Part shown: positions 38,701 through 51,300 of the stretch, in pieces | Numbering within the stretch: position 1 is the stretch's first letter | Layout of the letters: every line of letters begins with the position of its first letter | Source: Saccharina japonica | Taxonomy: Eukaryota; Sar; Phaeophyceae; Laminariales; Laminariaceae | Length of the DNA: 64,000 nucleotides | Direction of reading: 5' to 3' | NCBI GenBank assembly: GCA_008828725.1 | Contig: MEHQ01000585.1 | Location: forward strand, 62,001-126,000 | Notes under the pieces: generated by a model | What the model was told of the DNA's origin: nothing | What the model saw: the letters and a program-made list of their open reading frames with translations, nothing else | Database searches by the model: none | Made by a program: the position numbers and the translations under genes

Positions 38701-41700
38701 AAAGCGTCCCGATCTCTACATTGTGCCTAAAAAAAGTGAACCTTATCGGCGATGAGTTATCTCCGCCCTTACCATGTATGTGAAGGTGTGGCTGTTGGAT
38801 TCGCTGGTGACGCAGCTGTACGAAGTCTGGATCCCGGTTGACGGTGCGTTTGTAACCGGGTCGACCAGAAATATGTACACCCACTCACTGCATACGAGGA
38901 GGCGGTGGTAGTGGGGGGAAGGGGGACGGGGCGAAACTGTTGCTTTAAACGTTCACAAGAACGTCACTCTACGAGCATTTGAGCCAAGGAATGCCTTAAG
39001 GAACATTTCTATAATATATATATATATATACCTGGCACATGGCGCGAGGGCGCGGTAACAGGGTAGGGGTGTAACGTGAAATACGGAAGAGCCTTTCTAC
39101 TATAAATGCCACTCTGGGGGTGGAATAAACAGGATCCCCCCCTTTTGACACGTTTTACGATAGACGTAGTAGCACGCTTTGTATTGCCTTATAAGGAACA
39201 TATTTCTGTTCGACCGGTACCTTAACCCAAAATTGTTCGAATACCAATATAACAGTGTTTGACTAAAAACATAGTTAGTTGTGATATGCTTGGTAGGTAC
39301 GTAGGCTTTGGGATCGCTCATTCGGTTGCATGTTTTCTCTTCTTCTTTTACCCGAACCAGGTTATGAGTGAGGTGTTGAGCTCTTATACAATACTCAAAT
39401 GAAGAACACGACCTCCGAAACAATAGGCGTTACCCCTAGAAGGCAAATAACTCGCGTATTTGATATCCCCTACACAGTTCAAACGGGGATTGACTGTTAT
39501 AATTCCCGGTTAGGTTGGTATAGTGGGCACGTTCCCGCCTGTGATAACCTCGGTTCAGCATTATCGTGCCAACACTTCTGGGTGTATGACCAGCTGATGA
39601 TTCTAACGTACGTCTCGTACCAGGACAGAAGTCAAAACAAGTGGCATACTGCACCTTCTACCACCCGGTGTACGCTCAACTGGCCTGCAGCAAGGCTCTT
39701 CTCTTGGCGCCTACGACCACTGCTGTCCCGAAATATGAGGATCGTTCGGCTTTTGATATTCTTACATGCACACGATGTTTATAGGACTCGATACTACTGT
39801 CTGTGTGTATGTGACAGCCGGTTAAGCTCGGGAAAACGGCGGCGGAAACAGGCGCACTACTACTATACTGCACATCCCGCCGCCACCGCCCTTGCCTTTG
39901 TTGGGGGCGGGAGAAACTCCGTAGCGATACAGTTATTGTTCTCGCATTTTATAATCGCCACAAATGCACCCCGTAGTCACCGGACAGGTCCCACCCACCC
40001 CGGGGTGGAATATTACCTCACGGGGAAAACATAGTACTAACCTGTGGGACGTCCATTCGTCCCCGTCTGGAACGCAAGTGGTAGAATTTCCGGGACCGCC
40101 ACCCGGGTACCAGGATGCCTGCCCGACAGGAAACGCGAAGTATATCGGCGACACCGGAAGGTTTCGGATCCGTCAGAACCAAGGGGTAACGGTCGGTTAC
40201 GCCTTGATCCTGTTTCTAGTGTTTTACTCCCGTGAGCGACAAGGGCTGTGGAAGCATGCTACGGTAGAGGTGTATTACCATGTTTTTTGCCTTCGGAGGG
40301 TGGTCACTTGGGCAGCTCTATACTATTAGTAAGTAACAAACTGATTTTGGAGGAAAAACAACAAAGTCCTAGTACCCCATGAACGATCGGATGGTGTAGT
40401 AAGTGAACAACGGGACAAAAAAATCAACACACAAGAGCGAAAAACCGGACGATATTGGGTTAAGGAGCCCGTTCATTCCTAAACGAATTCCGATAAAACG
40501 TGCTACCCTCTTTCGTAGCAAACGTCGGAGGGGGGAGGGCGCGAAATTCAGAACTCCCGATGGTACCACAAACCATGCATCTTCCCCATGCTTACAAACC
40601 ATACGTGCTTTTGAATACCATGTTCCCCCGTAATGGAGTAGCGATGGCTTGGTAAACGACAAAATACAGAGGTCTTTATCTGCAGCGAGTGGTTCAAGTT
40701 AAGACCAGCGTGTATCCCCCCCCCCCCCTCCTCTCGTCCATGAGTGATCACGCTCTTCATAGACCTTGTATATTACCTCGGAAACGCCTGTAAGTTGTTG
40801 GTTTTCAAGTGTGCACCCTGAATGAATCAATCGTTTAAGGGCCGTTAAAGAAGTTTGGGTGTGACGCTTTCAACGGTAGTGGGACGTAGGTCGGTTTTGT
40901 TTTTCCAAGGCTCCCCCGTCAGTTAAGGAGGTCTCCGTCAAGACAAAAAAAAACGACTACACTTATAAATCATGATTACCAATAAAAAACAATAGCGACT
41001 CGTTTTTAGGCATAGCGGTTGCACGTTCTGGCTTAACGATCTGTAGAGCTCCTCAAAATGAGCAACTACCTGCTAGCAGATGGCCCAGGAGGTGGTTTAT
41101 GCGAGGTCATGTTTCCGACGATATATTGAGCTCTCTTCGTGCGAGGAGCTCATAGGATAAGGCACCACCCTTCCAAGGCATCGATCAGTATGACCGTAAA
41201 ACCTTTCTTGTCGTCCCAGGGAAAAGGCACGCCTGATTGTGTTTTTCCTGGGCTACTGTACGGAGTCTCTTCTGTCGGAAAATAGTTGGCCATACAGCAG
41301 TTCTACCTCTACGAAGTGGCGGCACGGTTAATTTTTGCCACTCTTCCAACTCACTTTTAACTTAATGTAGTCCAGGTCTTCGCTGGCATCCCGTTCCTCA
41401 CCCAAAAACCGTGTCACCTCCGACGTCTTGTACTGCAAGCACCAGCCTTTCTGTTCGACAAAGAGCACACACATACATACGGGGGTGGGTTCGATTGGGG
41501 AGGGTATGCATCGCCTCCATCCATAGAGTTATAAACCTACTGTACCTACCGTTGAAAAACATTATATTTCAATGTCACTGTTTGGTCAAAATCTCAGAGA
41601 GGACGTCAGCATTTGACAGACGCGTTCGGCACTCGTACATAGATAGGGCCACGTATACGGGCATGCTCACCGTATCGGTCACATCGCCAACTGCGGTGAT

Positions 41701-44273
41701 CGTTTGCTCAAACTCCCCGCCCTGATGGAAAGTTGCTGTCGCGCTGCCGCCATCTGTGCGTACGGCCGAATCGACGCACTGCCTCTCCACGTCTTGTTCG
41801 TCGCAGCCGAATGAGTTATACAAGCACACCCACACGTCCGGATACGTGTAGACGGTGTTCTGCATAAAAAAAAAGCGAGAACACGGGGCACAGGAGCAAA
41901 CGACAAGCTGAAAGTTTTGAGCGGTTGTAGCAGGGGCGCCCGGAAAAAAGAGAAAACGACACACCACAACCCCAGAGGTCGGAATAGAAAACGGTTGCAA
42001 CCACCGTTGTGATCACATGATGAAATAAGAAAATGGAAAAAATATATATCCTTATTTTCATTTTTTTTCACTTGGTTTTAGTAACCCCCCCCCCCCCCCC
42101 CTTCCTAACGAACAAAAAATTATGATAGATATCGAAAAATATTTTTTCGGCCACCCCCGGTTGTAGCAACAAATATTGCAGAGGCGAAAGGCCCCGAGGT
42201 GCACGAGTTCGTCATGGGGACTTCCGAAGCCTTGGTAGAATTTGAGAAGAGTTCGTCCCAAAATAGCCCACTCGGCCAGACCCAACGTCATTTCGCTTTG
42301 TTGTGTACGAAATTATTCCGGGGCGCGAGGCCCGGCCCGGTAGTGTTCCACACAGCAGTATACGGCAGTACACCTGTTTGCTCTTACTGCAGCACTCCCT
42401 GTTGCTACTTACCGGGGCACAAGTTACGCCGTTTCCGTTATTAGCATGTCAAGAGCGGAAGTTCGCACTAAAGGACGCACTGTCTAGGCTAGCTGGGCAC
42501 GTCAGGAACATTTTAGGCACCAGCGTAATTGGTTGGGGCATGTCCACTCTACGTGTCCTGGGGCGTTGGTTTTTCAACAAATGTCCCGAAACGCAGACGA
42601 CTGCTGTAGAACCATCGAGATAAACCCATAAGATGTTCAGAGAGATATTACTGGCTAGGCGGGCTACCCCCGCCCCCTGCCCAAATAATCGAGATAGTAT
42701 ACCAAGCCAAGCCCCCTCACGGTGGATGGTTCTGTACGCAGTTTAACCACAGCAGATGGTCCAGGAGGTGGTTTATGGGGGGTAACCCCTGCGAGAAGAT
42801 ACGACGCAATCAGCACCTACAAGTGCTAACGTTAAACCGGTGTTCATATCCAGGGCCAGCGGACGCAAAGGCACAACCCTCCCCAATGTATGTCCTACCG
42901 TAGAAAGGGCCATGCATTGCTCTAACCTGTTGTGACCACCTAATGGAGGGAAATGTGAAAATAAGCGCGCAAATCTGCTGCATATTTTTTCGATGAACTG
43001 TTCGATACACAGGCAGGCTCGAAAAGCCCCGGAGTACGTTCCGAAATTCGTATCTCCCCTCAAAGCAAAGCGTTTGGTTCGATCCGTAACACTTTTTTTT
43101 TTTGTCTTACGCGGCAGCAACAGCGATACCCTCGTACATCACAACAGCAGCAACATAATCCATCCACAACAAGAACCCAAAAACCGGCCACACAAACTAT
43201 GCGGCACGCGTTTCATGTGCTCACCGAGAGCACGAAGGAAGTGCTGGGGTTTTCCCTCTTCTCCATGGCCGCGGCGAACAGCCAAGAGGCATCTGCGCGA
43301 TTGTTCAACAGAACGGGGCATACACGGCAGAAACGGTGGGGTTACTCTCGGCCTTGTTCGTATCAGGGTATACTACGTTGCTCTCTACCTGGTACAGCAG
43401 TACAGTACAGGGCACCTTATAAGAAACAGGAAACCCGGTCCAGGCTGGATTTCTTATTTGAAAGAGGGTGCTTTCTACACTAATTTTAAGATAACGACGA
43501 CATAATTTCTTATTTTCCTTTTAAATCTCAGCCTGGCGTTCTTATTTAGCCTGTTTCTTATCGTCAGGTGTCCTGTACTGAGTAGCGGCATGGGAGGCTA
43601 CACGTGTTAAAGGAAATATGGCGTCATTATCGCGGGGGTCGGAGTTCTTTGGATGAGGTTGCATAAGGAGGGGACCCAAAATAGTACGAGGGGTACCTGG
43701 TTGTAGAGGCACAACCGTACGGTATGTACTGCTGTAGTATGCTGCTGCTGTTGCACGAGTACTCGTATTACAGCACAAAATTGAAACTACCGTACAGCAA
43801 GTAGCACTATATCTTACGAATGATGTCTTCCACAACAACTACAGCAGACTAGTACATACAGTACAGCAACAACAACAACCATGAATACAGCACATCCGCA
43901 ACATTAATAGCGACGTACTACGCGCACAGCAAGCCTGCTGTAAGTTGGTATACGTATGGTGTACCCGCTGCAAGCGACTACTGTGATGCAGCACAGCGAA
44001 CATTACCGAAGCGAGTCCGTTTCATTTTCAGTGCAGTAGGTACGTGTATCATCACCAAGCAGGATACCACGACTACCTGCTACTACTACGGTGGTATTAC
44101 AGTAACTCACATGCTAAGATTCCGAAGATCAAGAGCATCCACAAAGCGACCGCCCGTCGTTGATGCTTTGAAACCACGTCATTCGGCCTCCTACGGGTAG
44201 TAGTATGCAGAGAACGGCGTGTGGTGTCGCACAGCAAACGATACCGGTACTTGAGAGGCCAGTCACCATACAT
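35779..44273 (-). CDS. Copy B of the two-membrane-segment protein family
   Basis: Ten exons on the minus strand: 44273-44111, 43292-43225, 41859-41671, 41450-41355, 40118-40042, 38887-38773, 38218-38126, 37544-37409, 36291-36020 and 35787-35779. They join in phase to about 405 aa. All ten splice donors are GT. Exon 1 matches copy A in 21 of 27 residues from RRPNDVV to the end of the hydrophobic segment ALWMLLIFGILA. The exact start is uncertain, because the ATG at 44273 is only one of several in the open frame. The six cysteines are conserved. Exon 8 matches copy A in 39 of 45 residues, and the second membrane segment is LILVLWPIFFVAA. The last exon is GAT GTC TGA, giving the same DV ending as copy A. 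Introns hold M1 elements (in introns 4 and 8) and an M2 element (in intron 1). This is the cleanest copy and is probably functional. Biochemical role unknown. Confidence 0.8.
36361..36591. mobile_element. M1-like element, intron 8 of gene B
   Basis: The ends are CCACGGTAGGGG and CCCCTACCGTGG. It includes a perfect 22-bp palindrome at about 36389-36410 built on GAGCTCCTCA. Confidence 0.6.
40254..40520. mobile_element. M1 element, intron 4 of gene B
   Basis: Starts GCATGCTACGGTAGAGGTG, ends CTACCCTCTTTCGTAGCA. It has the interior ACTGATTTTGGAGGAAAA and GGGTTAAGGAGCCCGTTCAT. Confidence 0.75.
43403..43580. mobile_element. M2-related inverted-repeat element, intron 1 of gene B
   Basis: Ends CAGTACAGGGCACC and, inverted, CAGTACAGGACACC, each followed by TAAGAAACAGG. 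178 bp. Confidence 0.7.
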
Positions 44274-47200
44274 ACTCGTGGTGTACAAGTAGCAACATCC
44301 ATGCACAGCTGCTGTGGCTCACATCTGTACCCATACGTATAATATCAGCTTTCGTATGATTACGTTCACGTCAACACCAACGATCCGTTCAGGCGAGAAC
44401 ACAGGTGACACCTACGAGTATACTCGTATAGTTGATAGAGGTCCAGGGCTTCGACATGAACTACGTACTACTGTACCGCGGTAGCTAAGCTTGTGCCTTC
44501 TCACCACATCTTAGACAGCAACAGTATAGGAGGAGGAGGCCCAACCGGCGCAGTAGCAGCAGCAGCAGCAGCAGTGTGATACGGCAAACCCACAGCGTTG
44601 ACCGAGAGGTACCAGAAATAGCTTGAATGGCATGCTTGATAGACGCACTACCACCACCGGAGGAATTCACCGATATGTTGATACTTTAGAGCTGGTTGCA
44701 ATGACTGAGGCTCCAAGGAAATTCCCCAGATTTCGAATATGGCTATTTATTTGGGCATAGGAAGCTCCTGCTGTACCAATGTGTCCCGAAATATAAGCAC
44801 CGTTCTTATATTAATATTTAATATTTCACTCAACCTGACTCAACCGTTATTTATGTCAAGGCGCAGAGTGGTCACGCTGAAAATAACGTCGATTATTTGC
44901 GGGACAACACGCGAACAAGTAAATGTTCTTCGAATGTTCCACGAAAGGCAGGAGAACTTGCCAGGTACCACTCTGTCCATAAATATAAGAAACTTTTGTA
45001 TTGAATATTAATATACAAACGGTTCTTATATTTATGTACATAGTGATGTGAAGAAAACATCGCCGGTCAACACCCCAACACACCAGCAACACCACAAGAG
45101 ACAGAACAACACTTGCCATAATGTTCTCCTCGACTGCCTTTAGCCATTGGCCCAGCACACAACCAGGGATTCAACGATATATATATCCGATCAAAGCGCG
45201 GGGCCTACATACCGGTAACAACAGCAACGGCGCAGAAACGACACAGGCAGTCTCTCCGGCACAACTTAGACACGCGGTTCAGACAGAGACAGGCAGGACC
45301 ACTAGCCCAGCAGTGCCCAGCACGGCTTTGTCGTCTCATAAATGTGTAGAATGGCTGCTTGTACCTGTCTTAGGCTGCTGTAGTATATTTGTAGTGGCAC
45401 TCGGGTAGATGCACCTTGTGTTGCTACTACAGTACTGCTGTATGCACTGTATGTAGTGTAACGGCCGTGTGGTCAACGACGCTGCTGTAAACACGTATGT
45501 ATACAGCAGGTAGTAGCTTGAATTCAATTTTCACGGACAGAGGGCGTTGGTTGCTGGTGCCTTGAAAGCCCCCGAGGTAATCGTATGAAGTACCACAGCA
45601 TAATGATACAGTAGATAGTACGGCACAGTACAGAAGAAGTAACGACAGAGGTTATGCTGGGGGATCATGGTGAACGCCCTGAAGCCACCACGAGGCGGAA
45701 CAAGATGTGCCTTCTTCACCGGCTGGCTGATCGAGGGCACGCTGCACTGTGCAAGATGCTGACCTGCATGCGTCTCCGTTCTGTGGGGCAACCAAGCTGG
45801 ATACCGGGTGAATTCGCCGGATGGCAAGCAGCACGACTCTTTCTTTGCTCTGTGGGCCGCTTCGGGTGTTCTCGCAGCTCCGTGGGGGTCAGAGGTAGCA
45901 CGTGGAGCACCCACAACACGTTTGACCCCCCCCCCCCGCTCCTGAGCACCCCAAGGGTGGCCATCGATGATATCACCTTCGACATCTAGGTTGTGTGCGT
46001 TCTTGCTTGCCTTCGGCACTACCACTACTGTAGAGGCGCGCGTACAGGTACCGCACTGTTGTAGTCAAAAGCTCAACCTTTGCAGCATGCGATATGCTAC
46101 TGCTGCTGTAGTATCGATGCTGACGAAATTTCATTCCGAAGAAGCACCTGAAGTAGTACCCAAACCAAATTGCACCGCTGCGCTCCCAACACTCGAATGG
46201 TAATAACCCGGGGAAGCTATGAGCTCCGATATTCATCGGGGGGTTATGCACGTTGCTGTTGCATCCCGCATTACAGGCCGCGGCACGCATACAAGTGCCA
46301 ACATATTTAGTCAAGGTTATTATACCTTTTCCAGGATGAGAAACTATTGACTTTTGCACAATTTGGACTGAGGAAGCGCCTGGAGCACCCACATGTTTTT
46401 TTGACGTGAACTATTTCGTGTAGAGTAATGTGAAACTAGAAAGTCGATCCGAGGGTATACGCACAGTTGGTAGGTAAGCACACTGCTGTAGACAGCATGT
46501 ACGCGGTCCAATAAGTATTCGTACTACAGCGGCATATACTTGGTACAAGAGTGGTATAACATGGCAAATACAAGCAGGCGGAATATTGGTTCCGGTTCTG
46601 CTTTAGGTATACATCGCAGCATGTGCTCGTATGTAGAGGCGGCGTTGAGACAGTTTCGCGTCTGACGGTTTATCAATAGCGCGTATACTTACTTCCTAGG
46701 TGTTGATTGCATAACAATAGTTGCGAACCCGATGTATAATGTACCGGGCGTAGCTTGCAATACTATGAATACGCAATGTCATGTTGTTAATCGGGAAACA
46801 TGTCCCCCCCTCCAACAGCAATCAGTTTTTTGGGTGACTTGATATTAGTATAGACCTCTTTAAGTGAGAATCCCCATAAAAACAACATAGGGGCGGCAGC
46901 CTCTCTACCGTAGCACTAGTCAGACCGCAGCTCACCAGGCCGCCTAGCAGCGGCTCGCGCCACACCTTTGCCTCAGCACGCCTCCACCGTAACAGCACTT
47001 ACTCGCGGACACAGCGCTAGCACGACTTGGAAGCTCGGAATAACATGGGCTAAGTTCCACATCCAACGAAGACAACCGAAGGCGTAAGCGCTGTATGCTT
47101 CAACCGGGTGCATTGACGCTCCCGCGACCCAGATATACGTGTCACATCTTCTGTTTCTTTCCCGAACAGACATAGTATATTGCCACATGAGACAACTTTT

Positions 47201-48327
47201 GTTCCACACGCCAGGCACGCCTATAACAGCCCCGCCAAGCTATATTACCCCCGCCACGTGTGTATACGCGGTTGCCGAGAAGAATATTTTAGAAGCGCGC
47301 GTGACCACCGACGGTCCTTGCAGCCAGAACGGCAACGGGAAAACACCACAATATCGAACAAATAGAACACAGCAAAACGACACCCAGTGACAACTAAGAC
47401 ACATGCGGTTAGGAGCTTGCTGTGGCGGCACGAAGAGCGAAGCCAATACACCGTCTGCCCCGGGGTTACGACACTCGCATATGCAACCCGACGTCGTTAT
47501 TTCAGTTCCCCGCCACAATTGCGTGCCTGGCACTTGCAGACAGCAATGTCGGTGCACAAGGCACACGCTCACATATATATTTATATATAATATATATACC
47601 AGGTATATATTTCGTGTTGATCACGCCTGAAATAAGACGGAACCTGATGAGTGGCTGACCTGTACCTTTATACAGAACTAACGGTCGTGCACAAGGCACA
47701 CGCTAACATATGTACGCCTGAGGATAATGTACAACGGCGAGGCTTAAAATCGGTCGGCAGGATCTTGGGCTAACGTCCCAATTTTGATCGGGCATGAAGA
47801 GAACCCGAACTCCCGTTCTCATCACTAGTACAGCAATAGGGGGTATGTTGCTGAGCTTTGCTGCCTATCAGCGTGTTGTACGCCCTCCAGATGCATTCGT
47901 AGCCCCCGCCCCATGTAATCCGCTTACGTCGCGTGTGCCCATAGTGCTCCTTGACGAGAGCCAGAAAAACATATTTTCTTGCCCTACGTTTACACCGAGA
48001 ATTCCTCCCCTGTGTTCTTGTCTGCTTTTAGAGGAAAAACTAACTCAATCCAGCCCTGGGGGTTCTTCAGCATATATATGTAAAACAGTCGCTACTGTTG
48101 TAGCGAGGAGGACGGAAGAAACCTTGCAAACATCAGACATACATGCCGCAACGCAGAAAATAATAGAAGCACAAAGAGGCAAACAAGCCGGAGTGTGGCT
48201 CCACGCGGTACGAATACACCCTCTCGAAGTCCATGCGGTACCGAGCTCGCCAAGCGACAGAACCATGTCGCCCGTCCCTTTCGATCGCTCCGATAACGAG
48301 CTTCGAGGCATTACCCAACCGGGAAGA
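44274..48327. other. Spacer between genes B and C
   Basis: No supported gene. It contains small palindromic elements (44780-45046), CTG/CAG-rich patches and many CTGCTGTAG-like motifs. A 187-codon frame on the plus strand (47794-48354) runs antisense into gene C and is probably chance. Confidence 0.55.
44971..45046. mobile_element. Small palindromic element related to 18724-18813
   Basis: TACCACTCTGTCCATAAATA then ATAAGAAAC, closed by GGTTCTTATATTTATG. A second partial copy (TGTCCCGAAATATAAGCACC) is at about 44780. Confidence 0.5.
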
Positions 48328-51300
48328 TCAACAATGGGTGTCGCAAGATGGGGCTAATTTGGGCGAAGACACCACCCAGGGACGGCGCCTCCAACCCCAG
48401 AAACCGCGCAACGGGCGTGGGGCAGGTACCTCGATCACCGGCGAGGGAGGTTCCCAGTACGGCCGCTCAATCTGGTGTTCCGCGATGTCGATGGTCCTCC
48501 CGGTCTGGCCACCGGTTGACATGCGTCGTTTCAGTGGTCTGGGGAGGCTGGCCGTTACTCCCGCAAGGCTGGGTTTCCCCGCTAAAATAGCCACCGGCTT
48601 CTTGAAGTCGCGGGGCTTCAGGTGAGGTTCCTGGCGAGTGGCAGCCACGAAGAATATCGGCCACAAAATCAAGATGAGATCTGTGGTGGAGCAAACGACG
48701 GAGAGCGAGAAGGGCGAGCGAACGCATAGATTGCAGGTGCGTGAAAAGACAAGTTAATGGTAGCGGGAGTCGACACATTGTGCACGCGCGTCCCCCGCTT
48801 GATGGTTCCGCTTGCAACGTCAAAATCGTCAACAGAGTACACAGGGAGTGGGAATGTTGTTACGGCGCACAATATCTTGAACGACGACCGTGCTTGATTA
48901 ACGGCAGACGCTTCTTGCCGACCTACATTAGTGACGGTTGATTGTGCGCTCGGCCGAGGCACGGTATCAAAACCCGTACTCTTCCGGAAGTCGTATCCCT
49001 GTTTCTCGCTCAATCCGTTGCACTGATTTCGACGTACGTATGGCAAATGGCTGTCTTCGCTACCTCCCGTTTTTACTCCCGAAGACCTGTCAACCTCACG
49101 TTAGACCTGGTACGAGGTCCTTTTCATGCTTTCGTATCGTAAAACAATATGAGCGAAGGGCGCCGACCCAAATATGTGCAGCTGGGGTAAGCTCACCCCA
49201 GAAGCCGCCGATGTTGCCAAGCATCTCGGCGATGTCGAAGGGGTCGATCTCGGTGACTATCTGGTACGAGTTCGGCTCTTGCTGCAATTGGAACGCCAAG
49301 TGGGCGTAAGGGTGCGTTATGTTCGCCTTCACCTGGTTAATTTCGTTTGCGGAAATAGCAATGCGGGTGATGGGAAAATGACACACAGGAGGATCGAGTA
49401 CTTGTGTGCGACTCCACGCGCTGCTACAAGAATGTATCGTTATGTACGTGTGTGTGTAAGACACACGGTACTCTTGCCATGGCATATAGGGGTGCACCGA
49501 GGGTTGGACGCACCTTGATAGTAGAACTTTACGGGGGTGTTGTTCTTGGCGCCTGAAGCCGACCCTCCGTCCCGAACCCTAACCCTAACCCGAACCCGAA
49601 CCCGAACCCTAAGCCAGTGATCAGTGCTAGGATGCTGTGCTTAGTCAGACTCTAGGTTGCCTCTGGATGCCGTGGCTGGGGAATACTGCAAGTTGGTTGA
49701 GCCGCGTAAAATATACCCTTACGTAGCCAACCAGAGTGCCTAAATAGCTACCTCAGGATGATATAATATCATGCTTCGTCCAGTACTAGTGTGGAACTCC
49801 CCATCTCCTCGCCCAGAAGCAGACGAGACTTTAATCGAGGCGACCAAATACTTAGCCAAGGTATACAACAACCATCACGCAATGTTTGTAAAACAAGAAT
49901 GGTCTTTCGACGAAATACCATGCCTTACTAAGTAGTTTTTCAGTGTACGAGCCCCATCCGTCCAAACCGTTTTGTCCCAAAAGCGCTTCATCTATCGTAG
50001 CAAAGGTCATACCCCCTCGACATTCCCACGGTATACCCCGTTACGTCGCCTCGCAGTAGGGCTACGATCCCTCAATATATCCCCCCCAAGGCTACGTCTG
50101 CTACGTCAAGCAAGGTGCCCTAGAGCAGGAGGCATACCGTTCGTTGTAGTGCACATGTATGGTATCGTCGATATAGATTCGACATGTATGTTATCGAGTC
50201 GCCTCCTCACCTCGTCCTTCTCTATCGACGACGTTACCGACAGAGCTCTGTACAATCCAGCATGCTTGTTCCCGAGTTTACGTTGCTCGGTGAGTCCAAT
50301 GCCCTTGTTGCGGTCGCGATCGCAAACAAACGTGCCAGCACCAAAACGCCACGATAGGGAATATAAATAAAACGGCGTCAGCTGTGCATACAGGACGGGC
50401 TGGTGAAACCAGCTTACAGAACAACGAAGAATTCGAACCAAAACGTATAATAAACCTGCGTACAGTGCACCACACATATTGCGGCGTACGACTCCTCTGG
50501 GGTTTCGAGGAGCGCGCAAGATCTTCGCCAAGATGCGTGCTTCCGCAGAGATGCGCCATGTGCGTTTCTGAGGGTAGTCACGTGAGGAGCTCTACTGTAG
50601 TACCTCTAACCCGCCAGACTTGTTTTGGAGGAAACGAATAAAAGAAGCCACCCAATCATCAATACCATGGCCTAGGTATACAGTGAAGCATGTCGCAACA
50701 CAAGGATGAAAGTCCAACGATGATGGGCTAAAGAGCTCCTCCATCATTCAGAAGCTATTGCAGCCGAAACGTGCTACCTGTATCGTAGAACGAGTACCAA
50801 CACCTTTTCAACGTGCCTTTCTGCGCGTACCATGTATGTGAAGACGTGGCTGTCCGATGCACTTGTGATGCAGCTGTAGGACATCTGGATGCCGGTCGAC
50901 GTTACACCGGTTTCGGGATCGTGCAGAAATATGTACACCCATTCCCTGCAGGAGCAGAGCGGAGGCAGTGGTGCAGGGGGTGGTTACGGGCACGGGTGAG
51001 GAACGATCCCGTTGTCTATAGTAAGAGGTCAACGGTTTTACCTTGAGTACTTTGGATGCTTCCACACCCAATCAGTGAGTGACAACGGTCGATAGCAAGG
51101 GCTTAAATGTACAACTATAGTCGTGTGAATAGATACAGTAGGTGGATGGCAAATAAGGTGGCGTGCGTGAGTGAGTGTGGATAGATTAATATTCGTTTTT
51201 TGTGACGATGTTCTCAGCGGCTATAGGTCAGTGCACGCCAATAACAACAACACACATGACAGCAAGGCAGCAAATTCAAGCGGCATTTTATAAATTGTGT

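Noticed and set aside
44856-45158. Frame with a hydrophobic N-terminus, considered as the first exon of gene B
   Set aside because: The exon at 44111-44273 fits better: it matches gene A's exon 1 and has the right phase. This frame also runs through a palindromic element.
47794-48357. 187-codon plus-strand frame antisense to the 3' end of gene C
   Set aside because: The length is near what chance gives in a window this size, and it overlaps a better-supported exon on the other strand.
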